Positions 26,367-39,125 of a stretch of DNA of 64,000 nt are shown here, piece by piece; position 1 is the first letter of the stretch, and the number at the start of each line of letters is the position of its first letter. The position numbers and the translations under genes are program-made. This DNA is from Komagataeibacter xylinus (GTDB lineage Bacteria > Pseudomonadota > Alphaproteobacteria > Acetobacterales > Acetobacteraceae), in the NCBI RefSeq assembly GCF_031081985.1, contig NZ_JARWSK010000002.1:248001-312000 (forward strand), written 5' to 3'. Under the pieces are notes generated by a model that was not told where the DNA came from, ran no database searches, and was given only the letters and a program-made list of their open reading frames with translations.

Positions 26367-29059
26367 GCCGGGACGAGTTCCATTTCATAGCACTCGACCA
26401 CGTCACCCTCGCGCAGGTCGTTATACCCGGCAAAGGACAGGCCGCATTCATAACCGCGTGCCACTTCCTTGACGTCATCCTTGAAGCGCTTGAGCTGGCT
26501 CAGTTCACCTTCATGGATCACGACGTTGTCACGCAGCAGGCGCACGCCACAGCCACGCTTGACCACACCTTCGGTCACGTAGCAACCGGCAACCTTGCCC
26601 ACCTTGGTAATTTCGAAAACCTTGCGGATTTCGGCGTAGCCAAGGAACTTCTCGCGATGCTTGGGCGCGATCTTGCCACGGACCAGCTGCTCCACATCAT
26701 CCGCAACCTGGTAGATGATCGAGTAGTAGCGGATATCCACGCCTTCGCGCTGCGCAAGTTCGCGGGCCTGTGCGGTCGCGCGGACATTGAACGCGATGAT
26801 GATCGCGCCCGATGCCTTGGCAAGCTGCACATCGCTTTCCGTAATCTGGCCCACGGTGGCGTTGAGCACGCGGATCTTGACTTCCTCATGCTCAAGCTTC
26901 TGCACGGTGGCTTCAAGCGCCTCCGCCGAACCCTGCACATCGGCCTTGATCAGAACCGCGACTTCCTTCTGCGCGCCTGCCTGAATGCGGGCGAGCATCT
27001 GGTCGAGCGTGCCGCGTGCGGCAGTCTGGCCGGCAGCCATACGCTCCTTGATCACGCGCTGGCGGAACTCGGAGATTTCGCGGGCGCGATTCTCGTTTTC
27101 CACCACCACGAACGGCTCGCCTGCGCCCGGAACCCCGGTAATGCCCAGGATTTCCACCGGCATGGACGGACCCGCCTCGCCAAGCTGGCGATTGCGGTCG
27201 TCGATCATGGCGCGCACGCGGCCCCATTCGGCCCCGGCCACCACGATGTCGGTGCGGCGCAGCGTGCCCTTCTGGACCAGCACGGTCGCAACCGGACCAC
27301 GCCCACGGTCAAGGCGGCTTTCAATCACCGAACCTTCGGCCACCCGGTCTGGGTTGGCCTTGAGGTCAAGGATTTCGGCCTGCAGCAGGATCGCTTCCTC
27401 AAGCTTGTCGAGACCCGTGCGCTTGAGCGCCGAAACCTCGACATCCTGCGTGTCGCCACCCATGCTTTCCACCACGATCTCGTGGTTCAGCAGTTCCTGG
27501 CGCACGCGGTCGGGGTTCGCACCCGGTTTGTCGCACTTGTTGATGGCCACGATGATCGGGGCATCAGCCGCCTTGGCGTGCTTGATGGCCTCGATCGTCT
27601 GCGGCATCACGCCATCATCGGCGGCCACCACCAGAATAACCACATCGGTCACCGAGGCGCCACGGGCACGCATGGCGGTAAACGCCTCATGGCCCGGCGT
27701 ATCGATGAAGGTGATCTTGGCGCCCGAGGCCAGCGTGACCTGATACGCGCCGATATGCTGCGTAATGCCACCGGCTTCGCCATTGGCGACATCGGTCGTG
27801 CGCAGCGCATCGAGCAGCGAGGTCTTGCCGTGATCGACATGACCCATCACGGTCACGACCGGCGGGCGGGGCTTGAGGTCTTCTTCGCTGTCCTCGATGC
27901 CCTCGATGCCGATCTCGACATCGCTATCGGAAACACGGCGCACACGATGGCCGAATTCCTGCACGATCAGTTCCGCCGTGTCCGCGTCGAGCGACTGAGT
28001 CACAGTGGCCATCACGCCCATCTTCATCAGCGCCTTGATGACCTCGCCCTGACGGGCGGCCATGCGGTTGGCAAGTTCCTGCACCGTAATGCTCTCGGGC
28101 AGGACAACATCGCGCACCACACGCACCTGGTCGGAACGCAGGCGTTCAAGTTCGGCCTGACGGCGCTCGCGCTCACGCTGGCGGCGGACCGAGGCGAGCG
28201 AACGGGTCTTGTCGTCATCCCCTTCGATCGCAGCCTGCACGTCAATGCGGCCAGCGCGACGGCTGTCGCTGTTCTTCTTGGCGCCGCCCGAGGGGCGGCG
28301 GTTCGGCACGGCGCTACCGGGGCGACGGCTGGGGCGACGCTCTTCCTCACCACCATCCGCACGGCCCGTGCGCAGGCGCAGCGTCTCGCCAGCGCCGCCT
28401 GCGGGGCGTGCCGTGGTTGCGGCACCACCGCCACCGGCAGGGCGCGACGGCCGCAGCGGCTGGGCGGGCATGATCGCACGCTCGGCCAGCGGGCGCAGGC
28501 GCTGCATGGGGGGAGCGAGCGTCACTTCACCCGGAATGGGCACGGACGACACGACCGGACCTGCCGGATCTGTCGAGTCGGGCGCTGCGGGGGCCGGCGC
28601 GTTGCTGGCCTCCTGCTTGCGGGCTTCCTCGGCTGCCGCTGCGGCATCTGCCTTGGCGCGTGCCTCTTCTTCGGCACGGCGGGCATTTTCCTCTTCAGCG
28701 CGGCGGGCTTCTTCCGCGGCGGAGAGAATGGTGATCTTCTCCTGTTCGCGGGCCTCTTTCTCGCGCTGGATTGCGGCACGACGCTGCTCGTCGAGCACGC
28801 GCTGGCGTGTTGCCAGTTCCGCTGCCGTCAGCGCGCGACCGCCCCGACCACCGGCGCGACCGCCAGCCGGCCCCGATCCGTTACCTGCGGCCCCGGCCCC
28901 GCGCTTCTTGCGCACCTCGACCTGAACCACCTTTGAACGACCATGGCTGAAGCTCTGTCGCACGGAACCGGCATCCACCGTCCGTCCGACCTCCCTGCGG
29001 CCCGCCGGCCGCAGAGACAAGCGTCCCTTACCCTGATCCTGATCGTTGCCTTCGCTCAT
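26363..29059 (-). CDS. infB: translation initiation factor IF-2
   Basis: 898 residues. A long charged N-terminal region (Arg/Glu/Ala-rich, about 70-330) precedes the IF2_N domain and the GTPase domain: G1 [20 protein letters not shown]3 DTPGHEAF, G4 NKCDKP. Domains III and IV follow. Positions the initiator tRNA on the 30S subunit. Overlaps both neighbours (ylxRQ stop, rbfA start) by 4 nt. The large plus-strand frame across it is a shadow. Confidence 0.97.
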   Translation of the reverse strand: MSEGNDQDQGKGRLSLRPAGRREVGRTVDAGSVRQSFSHGRSKVVQVEVRKKRGAGAAGNGSGPAGGRAGGRGGRALTAAELATRQRVLDEQRRAAIQREKEAREQEKITILSAAEEARRAEEENARRAEEEARAKADAAAAAEEARKQEASNAPAPAAPDSTDPAGPVVSSVPIPGEVTLAPPMQRLRPLAERAIMPAQPLRPSRPAGGGGAATTARPAGGAGETLRLRTGRADGGEEERRPSRRPGSAVPNRRPSGGAKKNSDSRRAGRIDVQAAIEGDDDKTRSLASVRRQRERERRQAELERLRSDQVRVVRDVVLPESITVQELANRMAARQGEVIKALMKMGVMATVTQSLDADTAELIVQEFGHRVRRVSDSDVEIGIEGIEDSEEDLKPRPPVVTVMGHVDHGKTSLLDALRTTDVANGEAGGITQHIGAYQVTLASGAKITFIDTPGHEAFTAMRARGASVTDVVILVVAADDGVMPQTIEAIKHAKAADAPIIVAINKCDKPGANPDRVRQELLNHEIVVESMGGDTQDVEVSALKRTGLDKLEEAILLQAEILDLKANPDRVAEGSVIESRLDRGRGPVATVLVQKGTLRRTDIVVAGAEWGRVRAMIDDRNRQLGEAGPSMPVEILGITGVPGAGEPFVVVENENRAREISEFRQRVIKERMAAGQTAARGTLDQMLARIQAGAQKEVAVLIKADVQGSAEALEATVQKLEHEEVKIRVLNATVGQITESDVQLAKASGAIIIAFNVRATAQARELAQREGVDIRYYSIIYQVADDVEQLVRGKIAPKHREKFLGYAEIRKVFEITKVGKVAGCYVTEGVVKRGCGVRLLRDNVVIHEGELSQLKRFKDDVKEVARGYECGLSFAGYNDLREGDVVECYEMELVPA

Positions 29060-29688
29060 GTACCCGCCTGTTCACACCGTCCGGCGGAACGATCCGCCGA
29101 ATTCGGGCCAATCCTGCCGGACAGACCCGCAAAACGTTCACTCTCGATACGGAAACGGCGCGCCAGTTCACCATGCAGAATCGCTGCATGAACAACATGG
29201 TCGCGGCCAAATGCCGCACCCAGACCCGATGCCGTAGGAACAGCCACAACCGGCAGTTCCCGTGCACCAGACAAAACTCTCTTCCTCTCGTCGGGGCTGC
29301 CATCGGCGGCCTGTATGACCAGACCGGCACGACCGCCCACAACCCACTCACGCACCTTGGCGAAACCACAGACAATCTGCCCGGCCCGCCGTGCCAGCCC
29401 TGCGACATCCATCATGCGCCGCAGCAGCCCATCCTGCACAAGATGGGTCAGGTCAGGGGGAATAACAACCCTTCCCCTCGCCGCGCGGGCAAATACGCCG
29501 CGTGTGCGTGCTGTTTCTAACACATCCGCGCGTGCGCTCAACCAAATTCCCCGTCCGGGCAGCCGTGCGGAAAGATCAGGGATCACGACTCCATCGGGAG
29601 AAATGACAAACCTGATCATTTCCTCCTTGGGCAGCCGGAGCCGGGTCACGGCGCAACGGCGCAGCGGCCCGCGCTCTTCAGGCTCCAT
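29056..29688 (-). CDS. YlxR-YlxQ fusion: RNA-binding protein of the nusA operon
   Basis: 210 residues from ATG 29688; the open frame reaches back into nusA but that part is not real. The N-terminal YlxR (DUF448) domain reads [20 protein letters not shown] and [10 protein letters not shown]. The C-terminal L7Ae-like YlxQ domain reads [20 protein letters not shown] and [23 protein letters not shown]. In Bacillus these are two genes; alphaproteobacteria carry the fusion. Likely RNA binding linked to translation or RNase P. Start codon is 35 nt past the nusA stop. Confidence 0.85.
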   Translation of the reverse strand: MEPEERGPLRRCAVTRLRLPKEEMIRFVISPDGVVIPDLSARLPGRGIWLSARADVLETARTRGVFARAARGRVVIPPDLTHLVQDGLLRRMMDVAGLARRAGQIVCGFAKVREWVVGGRAGLVIQAADGSPDERKRVLSGARELPVVAVPTASGLGAAFGRDHVVHAAILHGELARRFRIESERFAGLSGRIGPNSADRSAGRCEQAGT

Positions 29689-29722
29689 GCCTTCCGGATC
29701 TTCCGCGTTCAGGTCGGTTTGC

Positions 29723-31282
29723 TCAGACGTCGGACGTCTCCTCTTGCGCGGGCTTTTCCTCACCCTCGAACCAGTGGGCGCGTGCCGCCATGATGATCTC
29801 GTTGGCCGCATCCTCGTCAATGGCATCGCTGCCCAGGATCTCGACGAGTTCGTCACCCGCCAGGTCAGCCAGATCATCAAGCGTCTTCACGCCCTTTTCA
29901 CCCAGCGTCACCAGCATCTGGTTGGTGAACACGCCCAGCACGGCGATGTCATCGCTCACGCCCAGCGTGCGGCGCTTGGTGTCAAGCTCCTCTTCCTGGC
30001 CCGCCAGGTAGCCTTCGGCGCGGCGGACCAGTTCGCTGGCCACGTCCTCGTCAAAGCCTTCGATGTTGGCCAGTTCCTCGGGGTCGGCAAAAGCCAGTTC
30101 CTCGATGGAATGGAAGCCCTCGGTCACCAGCAGGCCCGCAATGACATCATCCACGTCCAGCGCTTCAACAAACAGGTTGCTGCGGCGGCGGAATTCTTCC
30201 TGGCGGCGCTCCGATTCCTCGGCCTCGGTCAGGATGTCGATGTCCCAGCGCGTGAGCTGGCTGGCAAGGCGCACGTTCTGGCCGCGGCGACCGATGGCCA
30301 GGCTGAGCTGGTCATCGGGCACGACAACCTCGACGCGGCCCGCTTCCTCGTCCATCACCACCTTGCTGACCTCAGCCGGGGCAAGGGCGTTGACCACGAA
30401 GGTCGCGGCCTGCGGGCTCCAGGGAATGATATCGATCTTCTCGCCCTGAAGTTCCTTGACCACTTCCTGCACGCGGCGGCCACGCACGCCCACGCAGGCG
30501 CCGACCGGATCGATCGAGGCGTCACGCGAGATGACGGCCATCTTGGCACGCGAGCCGGGGTCACGCGCCACGGCCTTGATCTCGATGATGCCATCATAGA
30601 TCTCGGGCACTTCCTGCGCGAACAGCTTGGCGAGGAACGCCGGATGCGTGCGCGAAAGGAAGATCTGCGGGCCACGCGGCTCGTCGCGCACGTCATAGAT
30701 ATAGGCGCGCACGCGATCGGAATTGCGGAAGCTTTCACGCGGGATCAGCTCATCGCGGCGCAGCAGGGCCTCGGCATCGCCGATCTCGACGAGCAGGTTG
30801 CCATATTCCGTGCGCTTGACGGTGCCGTTGACGATCTCGCCCACGCGGTCCTTGAAGTCATTGAACTGGCGGCGGCGCTCATATTCACGCACGCGCTGGA
30901 CAATGACCTGCTTGGCCGTCTGCGCCGCGATGCGCCCGAAATCGATGGGCGGCAGCGGGTCGATCAGGTATTCGCCAAGCTGGATCTCGGGCTTGAACTT
31001 GCGCGCGATGTAGAGCGGGATCTGGGTTTCCTCGTTCTCCACCGCCTCGACCGCCTCGGTCCAGCGCGACAGGCGCACATCGCCGGTGCGACGGTCGATG
31101 GTGGCGCGGATATCCTTTTCATGACCGTATTTCGCGCGGCCGGCCTTCTGGATGGCCTGCTCCATCGCTTCGAGCACTTCCTCGCGGTCAATCGACTTTT
31201 CCCGCGCTACGGCATCGGCCACCAGCAGCAGTTCGGGACGGGCAACGGACGTATCCATCAGTGTCTCCACAACATCGTTCAA
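29723..31282 (-). CDS. nusA: transcription termination/antitermination factor NusA
   Basis: 519 residues. N-terminal RNAP-binding domain ([23 protein letters not shown]), S1 ([34 protein letters not shown]), two KH domains ([50 protein letters not shown]), and acidic C-terminal helix-hairpin-helix repeats ([30 protein letters not shown]). Modulates pausing, Rho termination and antitermination. Overlaps rimP by 4 nt. Confidence 0.97.
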   Translation of the reverse strand: MNDVVETLMDTSVARPELLLVADAVAREKSIDREEVLEAMEQAIQKAGRAKYGHEKDIRATIDRRTGDVRLSRWTEAVEAVENEETQIPLYIARKFKPEIQLGEYLIDPLPPIDFGRIAAQTAKQVIVQRVREYERRRQFNDFKDRVGEIVNGTVKRTEYGNLLVEIGDAEALLRRDELIPRESFRNSDRVRAYIYDVRDEPRGPQIFLSRTHPAFLAKLFAQEVPEIYDGIIEIKAVARDPGSRAKMAVISRDASIDPVGACVGVRGRRVQEVVKELQGEKIDIIPWSPQAATFVVNALAPAEVSKVVMDEEAGRVEVVVPDDQLSLAIGRRGQNVRLASQLTRWDIDILTEAEESERRQEEFRRRSNLFVEALDVDDVIAGLLVTEGFHSIEELAFADPEELANIEGFDEDVASELVRRAEGYLAGQEEELDTKRRTLGVSDDIAVLGVFTNQMLVTLGEKGVKTLDDLADLAGDELVEILGSDAIDEDAANEIIMAARAHWFEGEEKPAQEETSDV

Positions 31283-31968
31283 TTGGCCTTGCGGGCCGAC
31301 TTGCGACCCGGCTTAGCAGCGGGCTTGCGGTCTTCGGCCGGGGAAGGGTCTTCCTCCAGGCCAGTCTCATCGGGGCTTGCGGCCGGCTTCATCATCCGGG
31401 CGCTCGCCGCGATCAGTTCATCGGTCAGGACAAGGCGGGCCTTGCGCATTTCAGCAAAAGGCAGCGCGACCTCGCTCCCGTCATCAAGCCGCATCAGGCC
31501 GCAGCCCTCGCGCGCGCCGAGCACGATCCCGGCAAAACGCTTGCGGCCTTCAATGGGCATGTTCATCTCGGCGCGGGCAAGATGGCCTGCAAACCGCTCC
31601 CAGTCCTTCGCACGGGTCAGGGGGCGGTCGATGCCGGGAGATGAGACCTCAAGCGTCCACGCGCCGGGCAGTGGGTCTTCCACGTCCAGTATCGCGCCAA
31701 CCGCATGGCTGATCTGCTCGCAGTCCTCGATGGCGAGGAGCGCGCCATCCATGCGATCCGCCATGATCTGCACGGTAGGGGACTCGCGGCCCAGCACCGC
31801 CACGCGCACGAGGTCGAACCCCATGTCGGCCAGCGCGGGGGCGACCATTGCGGCGATGCGGGCATCGAGGCCCGACAGGAAAGGCAGATCAGCGTCCAAT
31901 GCAAAAAAGGCAGCCCTGCGGCCACCCCCCAAAGAAAAAACCATAGATGAAGGAATAGTCGACAACAT
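31279..31968 (-). CDS. rimP: ribosome maturation factor RimP
   Basis: About 229 residues if begun at ATG 31968. The family core ([48 protein letters not shown]) starts near residue 37, so an internal start (ATG 31944 or a TTG near 31902) is also possible. The ~40-residue Lys/Arg/Pro tail ([19 protein letters not shown]) is common in alphaproteobacterial RimP. 30S maturation factor; first gene of the nusA-infB operon. Confidence 0.92.
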   Translation of the reverse strand: MLSTIPSSMVFSLGGGRRAAFFALDADLPFLSGLDARIAAMVAPALADMGFDLVRVAVLGRESPTVQIMADRMDGALLAIEDCEQISHAVGAILDVEDPLPGAWTLEVSSPGIDRPLTRAKDWERFAGHLARAEMNMPIEGRKRFAGIVLGAREGCGLMRLDDGSEVALPFAEMRKARLVLTDELIAASARMMKPAASPDETGLEEDPSPAEDRKPAAKPGRKSARKAN

Positions 31969-32074
31969 AGGTCACGCCATGCCTGACCGCAAGGACTATA
32001 TGGGCACGCAGGGGTTACATTTCCTCTCTCTTAACGTCTTGCCATTCTCCCCGCCCCGCCCGCATTATGTACGC

Positions 32075-32713
32075 ATGATACCCACGCCCTCCGCGCCGGA
32101 ACCGACACGGGAACGCAGTGAACGCTCTTCTGGCCGCAAGCTGGTTGTGGTGGGGCTGATCGCGGCCGTGGTGGCGGGCGGCGGCCTCGGCGCAGGCGGC
32201 TTCCTGACCCCGCAGGAGAGCGGCAGCGGCAGCCAGACACCCCCCGTCGCAGCCGAGGCTGGCGGCGGCAGGGGCAATGGCGGCAATCACCTTACGCTCA
32301 ACGCGCCGGTGCAGGGCAGGCCCGACATGATGGGCGAGATGCCCATGATCTCGCCCGAGCGCGCGGCGGAAATGCTGCGCCAGACAAATTTCACATTGCA
32401 GCAGCAGGCCGAGATCATGGCCGCGTTGCGCCGACGCGAGATCATACTGGCTGACATGCCGATGTATGACATGGCAGGCGGCGGCGCGGTCGTGAACGTG
32501 GAGTCCCTCGGGCTCGTGCAGACCGTGCATCTCGGCCCGCAGCCCCGCAGCGTGATCCTGCCCATCCGCATAGCAGGCAATGTGTCGATCACGCCCGTGG
32601 GCGATCCGGGGCCGATGGGCGTGCATGCCGGGGCGGTGTTCGTGCCGGGGCCAACGCCGCTGCCGGTGCTGATGCGCGGGAGCAATCTTGTCATCGGGGT
32701 TGTGGTACAATGA
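32075..32713 (+). CDS. bitopic membrane protein, first gene of AAA+ membrane operon
   Basis: 212 residues from ATG 32075; the open frame extends far upstream but overlaps rimP and nusA. Charged cytoplasmic N-terminus (RERSERSSGRK), one TM (about 22-43, LVVVGLIAAVVAGGGLGAGG), a Gly/Ser-rich linker, a Met-rich helical stretch (PERAAEMLRQTNFTLQQQAE), and a beta-rich C-terminal domain (VHLGPQPRSVILPIRIAGNV, LPVLMRGSNLVIGVVVQ). Predicted to expose its C-terminus to the periplasm. No family recognised. The stop overlaps the AAA+ gene start (ATGA), so the two are made together. Confidence 0.75.
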   Translation: MIPTPSAPEPTRERSERSSGRKLVVVGLIAAVVAGGGLGAGGFLTPQESGSGSQTPPVAAEAGGGRGNGGNHLTLNAPVQGRPDMMGEMPMISPERAAEMLRQTNFTLQQQAEIMAALRRREIILADMPMYDMAGGGAVVNVESLGLVQTVHLGPQPRSVILPIRIAGNVSITPVGDPGPMGVHAGAVFVPGPTPLPVLMRGSNLVIGVVVQ

Positions 32714-33981
32714 AGCCGCTTTATCCGATCCTGATGGAACGGGTCGTGCCGATCGCCATGGTCATTTTCCTGGTGCTCGGCAGTTTTCAGGCCGCCATGG
32801 CGTTGCATCTTTCGCTCGCCAGCATACGGCATTTCATGGAATGGTGCGCACCGGCCTATCCGGTCATAGCGGCGGCAAGCGCCCTGCTGGCGCTGAGCGG
32901 GCTGTGGTTCGAGGGCCGGGCCGAGAAACTCGCCCGCAAGGGAATCCGACGCAGACGGGGATGGATGATGGACGTACTGGCCAGGCTGACCAATCGTAGC
33001 GCGCTTGAAGAGATGCTGGCGCGCGAACAGAAAGAAACCGTGATCGACGCCGAGGAACTCGCCGCCAGCCTGCGCGCGCGCGTGATCGGCCAGGATCAGG
33101 TGTGCGAGGACGTGGCAACCCAGCTGCGCCGCCGCATGGCGCTGCAGGTGCGCGGCAAGCCGGTGGGCATCTTCCTGCTTGCCGGGCCGCCGGGCACGGG
33201 CAAGACCTATCTTGCCAAGCAGCTTGCCCGCCAGCTCGACCGCCCGCTGCTCAACTTCGACATGACGCAGATGAGTTCGCCGCATGCCGCAACGCAGCTG
33301 TTCGGCTCACCCAAGGGGTATGTCGGCTCGGACACCTACGGCAAGCTGACCGGCGGCCTGAAGGAAAAGCCCGACGCGGTGGTGCTGCTCGATGAAATCG
33401 AGAAGGCGCACCCCGATGTGTTCAAGAAATTCCTGACCGCATGGAATGACGGGCACGTGACCGAGGCCTCGACGGGGCAGCAGATCTCGACCGTGCGCTG
33501 CATCTTTATCCTGACATCAAACATCGCCACCGATGCGCTGTCCGAGATCGCGGACCGGCTGGCCGATGAGCCTGACAAGATGCGCGCCGAGTCGGTCGAG
33601 GCGCTGCGCCAGGCAGGCTTCGCGCCCGAAGTGCTCAACCGCCTGGACCGCATCTTCGTGTTCCGCCCGCTCGAGGGGCTGGACATCGCCCGCGTTTCCG
33701 CGCTGGAAATCGAGTCGATGATCGACAGCTATGGCCTCAAGGTCGAGACCGGGGGCATCGACCCTGCCCTGCTGTTCGAGGTCATGCGCCGCCAGGACCG
33801 CATGGGGCCTGCCGCCAGTGCGCGCGATCTGGCCCGCTCGATCGAGGACATGATCAGCGACTCGCTCATCACCGCCCGCCAGCAGGGCGCCAAGCTGGTG
33901 CGCGTGGTGCAGAACGAAGATGGCATCGTGGCCGAAATCGCGGACAAGAGCGACGCGCAGCAGGCCCGGATCAGTTCCTGA
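32710..33981 (+). CDS. membrane-anchored single-ring Clp/ClpB-D2-like AAA+ ATPase
   Basis: 423 residues. Two TMs at about 11-32 and 49-67 place the AAA+ module in the cytoplasm. Module: Walker A GPPGTGKT (159-166), pore loop GYVG (203-206), Walker B VVLLDE (224-229), sensor 1 Asn271, Arg finger Arg311 in LNRLDR, sensor 2 Arg372. The DEIEKAHPDVFKKFL and FGSPKGYVGSDTYGKL stretches are those of the ClpA/ClpB second ring. A conserved aromatic pore loop implies it threads polypeptides. The N-domain and first ring of ClpA/B are missing, and I see no ClpP-docking IGF/LGF loop. Neighbours on both sides are membrane proteins, pointing to membrane protein remodelling or extraction. Confidence 0.88.
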   Translation: MKPLYPILMERVVPIAMVIFLVLGSFQAAMALHLSLASIRHFMEWCAPAYPVIAAASALLALSGLWFEGRAEKLARKGIRRRRGWMMDVLARLTNRSALEEMLAREQKETVIDAEELAASLRARVIGQDQVCEDVATQLRRRMALQVRGKPVGIFLLAGPPGTGKTYLAKQLARQLDRPLLNFDMTQMSSPHAATQLFGSPKGYVGSDTYGKLTGGLKEKPDAVVLLDEIEKAHPDVFKKFLTAWNDGHVTEASTGQQISTVRCIFILTSNIATDALSEIADRLADEPDKMRAESVEALRQAGFAPEVLNRLDRIFVFRPLEGLDIARVSALEIESMIDSYGLKVETGGIDPALLFEVMRRQDRMGPAASARDLARSIEDMISDSLITARQQGAKLVRVVQNEDGIVAEIADKSDAQQARISS

Positions 33982-34047
33982 CCCATGGCCGCGCTGTTCC
34001 GCCCTGCCCCCGTGGCCTCCCGCATGGCAAAAGGCATGGCCTGCTGA

Positions 34048-34989
34048 ATGTCCGCTTTTTCGCGCCTCTGGCATCGTGCGCCGCTATGGCGGCTTTGCCT
34101 GTATCTTATTTTGCCCTTCGTGGTGCTGACGTTCATTTTCCCGCCAGCCTATCTTACGCGCAGGCTGCCCCGGCTGGCGCAGATCGCCACGGCCATCCAT
34201 AACCGCCTGGGCATGCAGGACGCACCGGCCGATGGCGACCAGGCCGGTGGCGGCGGCCCGGGCGATGGGGTCGTGACCATGATGCCCATGACCGACCGGC
34301 TGACCAAGGCCATTCCGTTTGCCGGGCGCATCCTGCCGCTGCCCGCAGGCGTATGGCACCCGATCATCAACGTGATCGAAGGCCCGCATGGCGAATTGCT
34401 GGAAAATGTCCTGGTGCGGGTGCAGGGCCATGTCGTGACCGGCCTGATCGTGGCCAAGGGCACGACACAGCCGGTACCGGACGTGGCCAGCCCGCCGATG
34501 GACATAGAATGCCATGACGACCGCAACTACATGTCGCATATCGGGGCCAGTCACCCGCCCATGACGGAATGCTGGTTCACGCGTCTGGTTGATCCGGCCT
34601 CGATCAACCACATGAACGTCATTGCCGGGCGACTGCAGCAGGAAGGCTTCGTGCTGCCGCCGGTCATGCTCAGGGCGAACTGGGTCAACAGCACGCCCGC
34701 CACCGATGACAACATGAATGCGGAGACGGTGACGATCTATCTCAACCCCGTCAATGTCAACGACACCAAGATCCTGCGCTCGCCTGATTTCTGGACCAAG
34801 GACGCGCTGGCGCAGCAACCGGCAGCGGCCACCTTCGTCAAGCTCATGAATACATGGATGACAGGCTGGGCGCCGGTGCTGCATGATGGCTTCAACAGCG
34901 ACATGCTGGCCTCGAGTGACGAGCAGCGCGCCCGGCTTTCGGCTGACCCGGCAGCGCCCCGCCCCGGCGAAGGCAACCCGCTGGACTGA
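34048..34989 (+). CDS. membrane-anchored extracytoplasmic protein, third gene of AAA+ operon
   Basis: 313 residues. One TM at about 13-36 (LWRLCLYLILPFVVLTFIFPPAYL), then a soluble domain with two Cys (in DIECHDD and TECWFTR, possibly a disulfide) and NHMNVIAGRLQQEGFVLPPV, NAETVTIYLNPVNVND. The acidic/Pro tail is disordered. No family recognised. The ATG follows directly on the TGA of a 20-codon frame at 33985-34047, so coupling is possible; no clear Shine-Dalgarno. A palindromic repeat closes the operon 18 nt downstream. Confidence 0.75.
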   Translation: MSAFSRLWHRAPLWRLCLYLILPFVVLTFIFPPAYLTRRLPRLAQIATAIHNRLGMQDAPADGDQAGGGGPGDGVVTMMPMTDRLTKAIPFAGRILPLPAGVWHPIINVIEGPHGELLENVLVRVQGHVVTGLIVAKGTTQPVPDVASPPMDIECHDDRNYMSHIGASHPPMTECWFTRLVDPASINHMNVIAGRLQQEGFVLPPVMLRANWVNSTPATDDNMNAETVTIYLNPVNVNDTKILRSPDFWTKDALAQQPAAATFVKLMNTWMTGWAPVLHDGFNSDMLASSDEQRARLSADPAAPRPGEGNPLD

Positions 34990-35007
34990 ACGAAGCCTGA
35001 CACCCGG

Positions 35008-35087
35008 AAAGTTCCTGGGTACCGCCTTTTTTCAAAAAGGCGGCATTCTTCTGAAGCTTTTTGAAAAAAGCTTCACCAAAAACTTTT
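35008..35087. repeat. palindromic gene-end repeat, copy 4
   Basis: Full copy (GAAAGTTCCTGGGT end, ACCGCC-T6-CAAAAA-GGCGG hairpin, GAAGC-T5-G-A6-GCTTC hairpin, CACCAAAAACTTT end). The following ATTGTTTTTTATCAAT resembles the sequence next to the terminal repeat at 53094-53110, so this is a decayed longer element. Confidence 0.85.
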
Positions 35088-35112
35088 ATTGTTTTTTATC
35101 AATATTCTATTT

Positions 35113-36009
35113 TTAGCCCTGACGCAGCACGTCCGATATCTCGATCAGGAAATCGAGCACCGTGCGCGTGCGCAGCGGCAGCGTGCGCGGGCCGGTATGC
35201 ACGGCATAGAAGGGCAGCTCGGGAATGGTCCATTCCGGCAGCAGGTGCACCAGGCGGCCTGCGGCGATGTCCTCTTCCACCTGAAATGTCGGCAGCATGC
35301 CAATGCCAAGTCCCGCCCGCACGGCCTGCAGCACAGCCTCGCTGCTATTGGCGCGGAATGGCCCGTTGGCCGCCACCGTGGTCTCGCTCTCGCCCTTGCG
35401 GGTGAACTGCCAGTCATGCCGCGTGCCGCCATAGCTGTAGGCAATGCAGGGGTGATTGAGCAGGTCGCGCGGGTGGACGGGGGTGCCCCGGCGGGCAAGG
35501 TAATCGCTTGAGGCAATAACGCAGCGATGCACCGAGCCCAGACGGCGGGCAATCAATGAACCCTCGGCAATGGAGCCGATGCGGATGGCAAGATCCAGCC
35601 CCTCTTCCACCAGATCGCCAAACCCGTCGCGCATGACCAGTTCAACCGACAGGTCGGGATGTTCCTCCAGCAGGCTGCTCAGCCGGCTGGTCAGGTACAG
35701 CCCGAACGCCGTGGTCACGCCCAGCCGCACCAGCCCCGACACCGAGGCCCGCCTGCGCCCCAGCGCGGTTTCCGCCGTTTCAAGAATTTCCAGCACTTCA
35801 TAGGCATGAGGCAGGAGGCTGCGCCCGTCTTCCGTCATCATCAGGCTGCGGGTGGTGCGGGCAAACAGGGTCGCGCCGTAATGGGCCTCAAGCAGGGCGA
35901 TATGGCGGGAAATGGTCGGCTGGCTGGCGCCAGTCTCCCTTGATACGGCGGAGAACGATCCCGTCGCAGCCACACGGACAAAGCTGTGCAGGGCGGAAAG
36001 CAGATCCAT
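35113..36009 (-). CDS. LysR-family transcriptional regulator
   Basis: 298 residues from ATG 36009 (MDLLSALHSFVRVAATGSF), the standard LysR start; an upstream ATG at 36042 is less likely. HTH: SAVSRETGASQPTISRHIALLE. The substrate-binding domain follows (VRLGVTTAFGLYLTSRL, DLAIRIGSIAEGSLIARRLG), of the CrgA/PA0477-like group. Its target is unknown: no metabolic gene is divergent from it. The 140-nt AT-rich region upstream may hold its own operator. Confidence 0.9.
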   Translation of the reverse strand: MDLLSALHSFVRVAATGSFSAVSRETGASQPTISRHIALLEAHYGATLFARTTRSLMMTEDGRSLLPHAYEVLEILETAETALGRRRASVSGLVRLGVTTAFGLYLTSRLSSLLEEHPDLSVELVMRDGFGDLVEEGLDLAIRIGSIAEGSLIARRLGSVHRCVIASSDYLARRGTPVHPRDLLNHPCIAYSYGGTRHDWQFTRKGESETTVAANGPFRANSSEAVLQAVRAGLGIGMLPTFQVEEDIAAGRLVHLLPEWTIPELPFYAVHTGPRTLPLRTRTVLDFLIEISDVLRQG

Positions 36010-36151
36010 GGGGCCTATTACATCCGGTATGTTATTACACAACTACGGCTTTAAACGGCATCGTATTTATACACAATATAGAGAAAAAACACCGCCGATA
36101 TGTGTGAAACGCAGAGGTAACTTATACCACTCACGCATAGATGAACGGCCA

Positions 36152-36192
36152 TAAAAAAACGGCGGCCCGCATGATACGGGCCGCCGCCTTCA
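36152..36192 (-). terminator. Rho-independent terminator of acnA
   Basis: On the minus strand GGCGGCGGCCCG pairs with CGGGCCGCC around TATCATG and is followed by a T7 run. It lies 40-80 nt past the acnA stop. Confidence 0.85.
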
Positions 36193-36233
36193 TCGTTCCA
36201 TCCCGGTGCGAACCGGGGTGGTGCCGCCTGTTA

Positions 36234-38927
<2,694 letters not shown>

Positions 38928-39125
38928 TGGCTTTGTTTCCTCCGAGGCATCAGCAACGGATCGTCCCGTATGATCGTGTATCCTCCGCTGCCTTTTTTCC
39001 TGGCGCGGGGTTTGTGACCTTGTCGGGGACAACCTGCTTGATCTCCCAACGGTGGTAGAACATACCCGGACGCGGTTGCGACACAAGCTGGAGCCGGTAA
39101 CAAGAAACCGGGAGCAGGCATTTTT

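Noticed and set aside
26351-28936. 861-codon plus-strand open frame opposite infB
   Set aside because: Shadow frame; the minus strand encodes complete IF-2 with GTPase motifs.
29315-32074. Long upstream extension of the frame that ends as the first AAA+-operon gene
   Set aside because: It runs antisense through nusA and rimP; coding features (TM, native composition) begin only at the ATG at 32075.
33985-34047. 20-codon frame ending TGA directly before the ATG of the third AAA+-operon gene
   Set aside because: Could couple translation, but it has no clear ribosome site and no recognisable product, so it is not listed as a gene.
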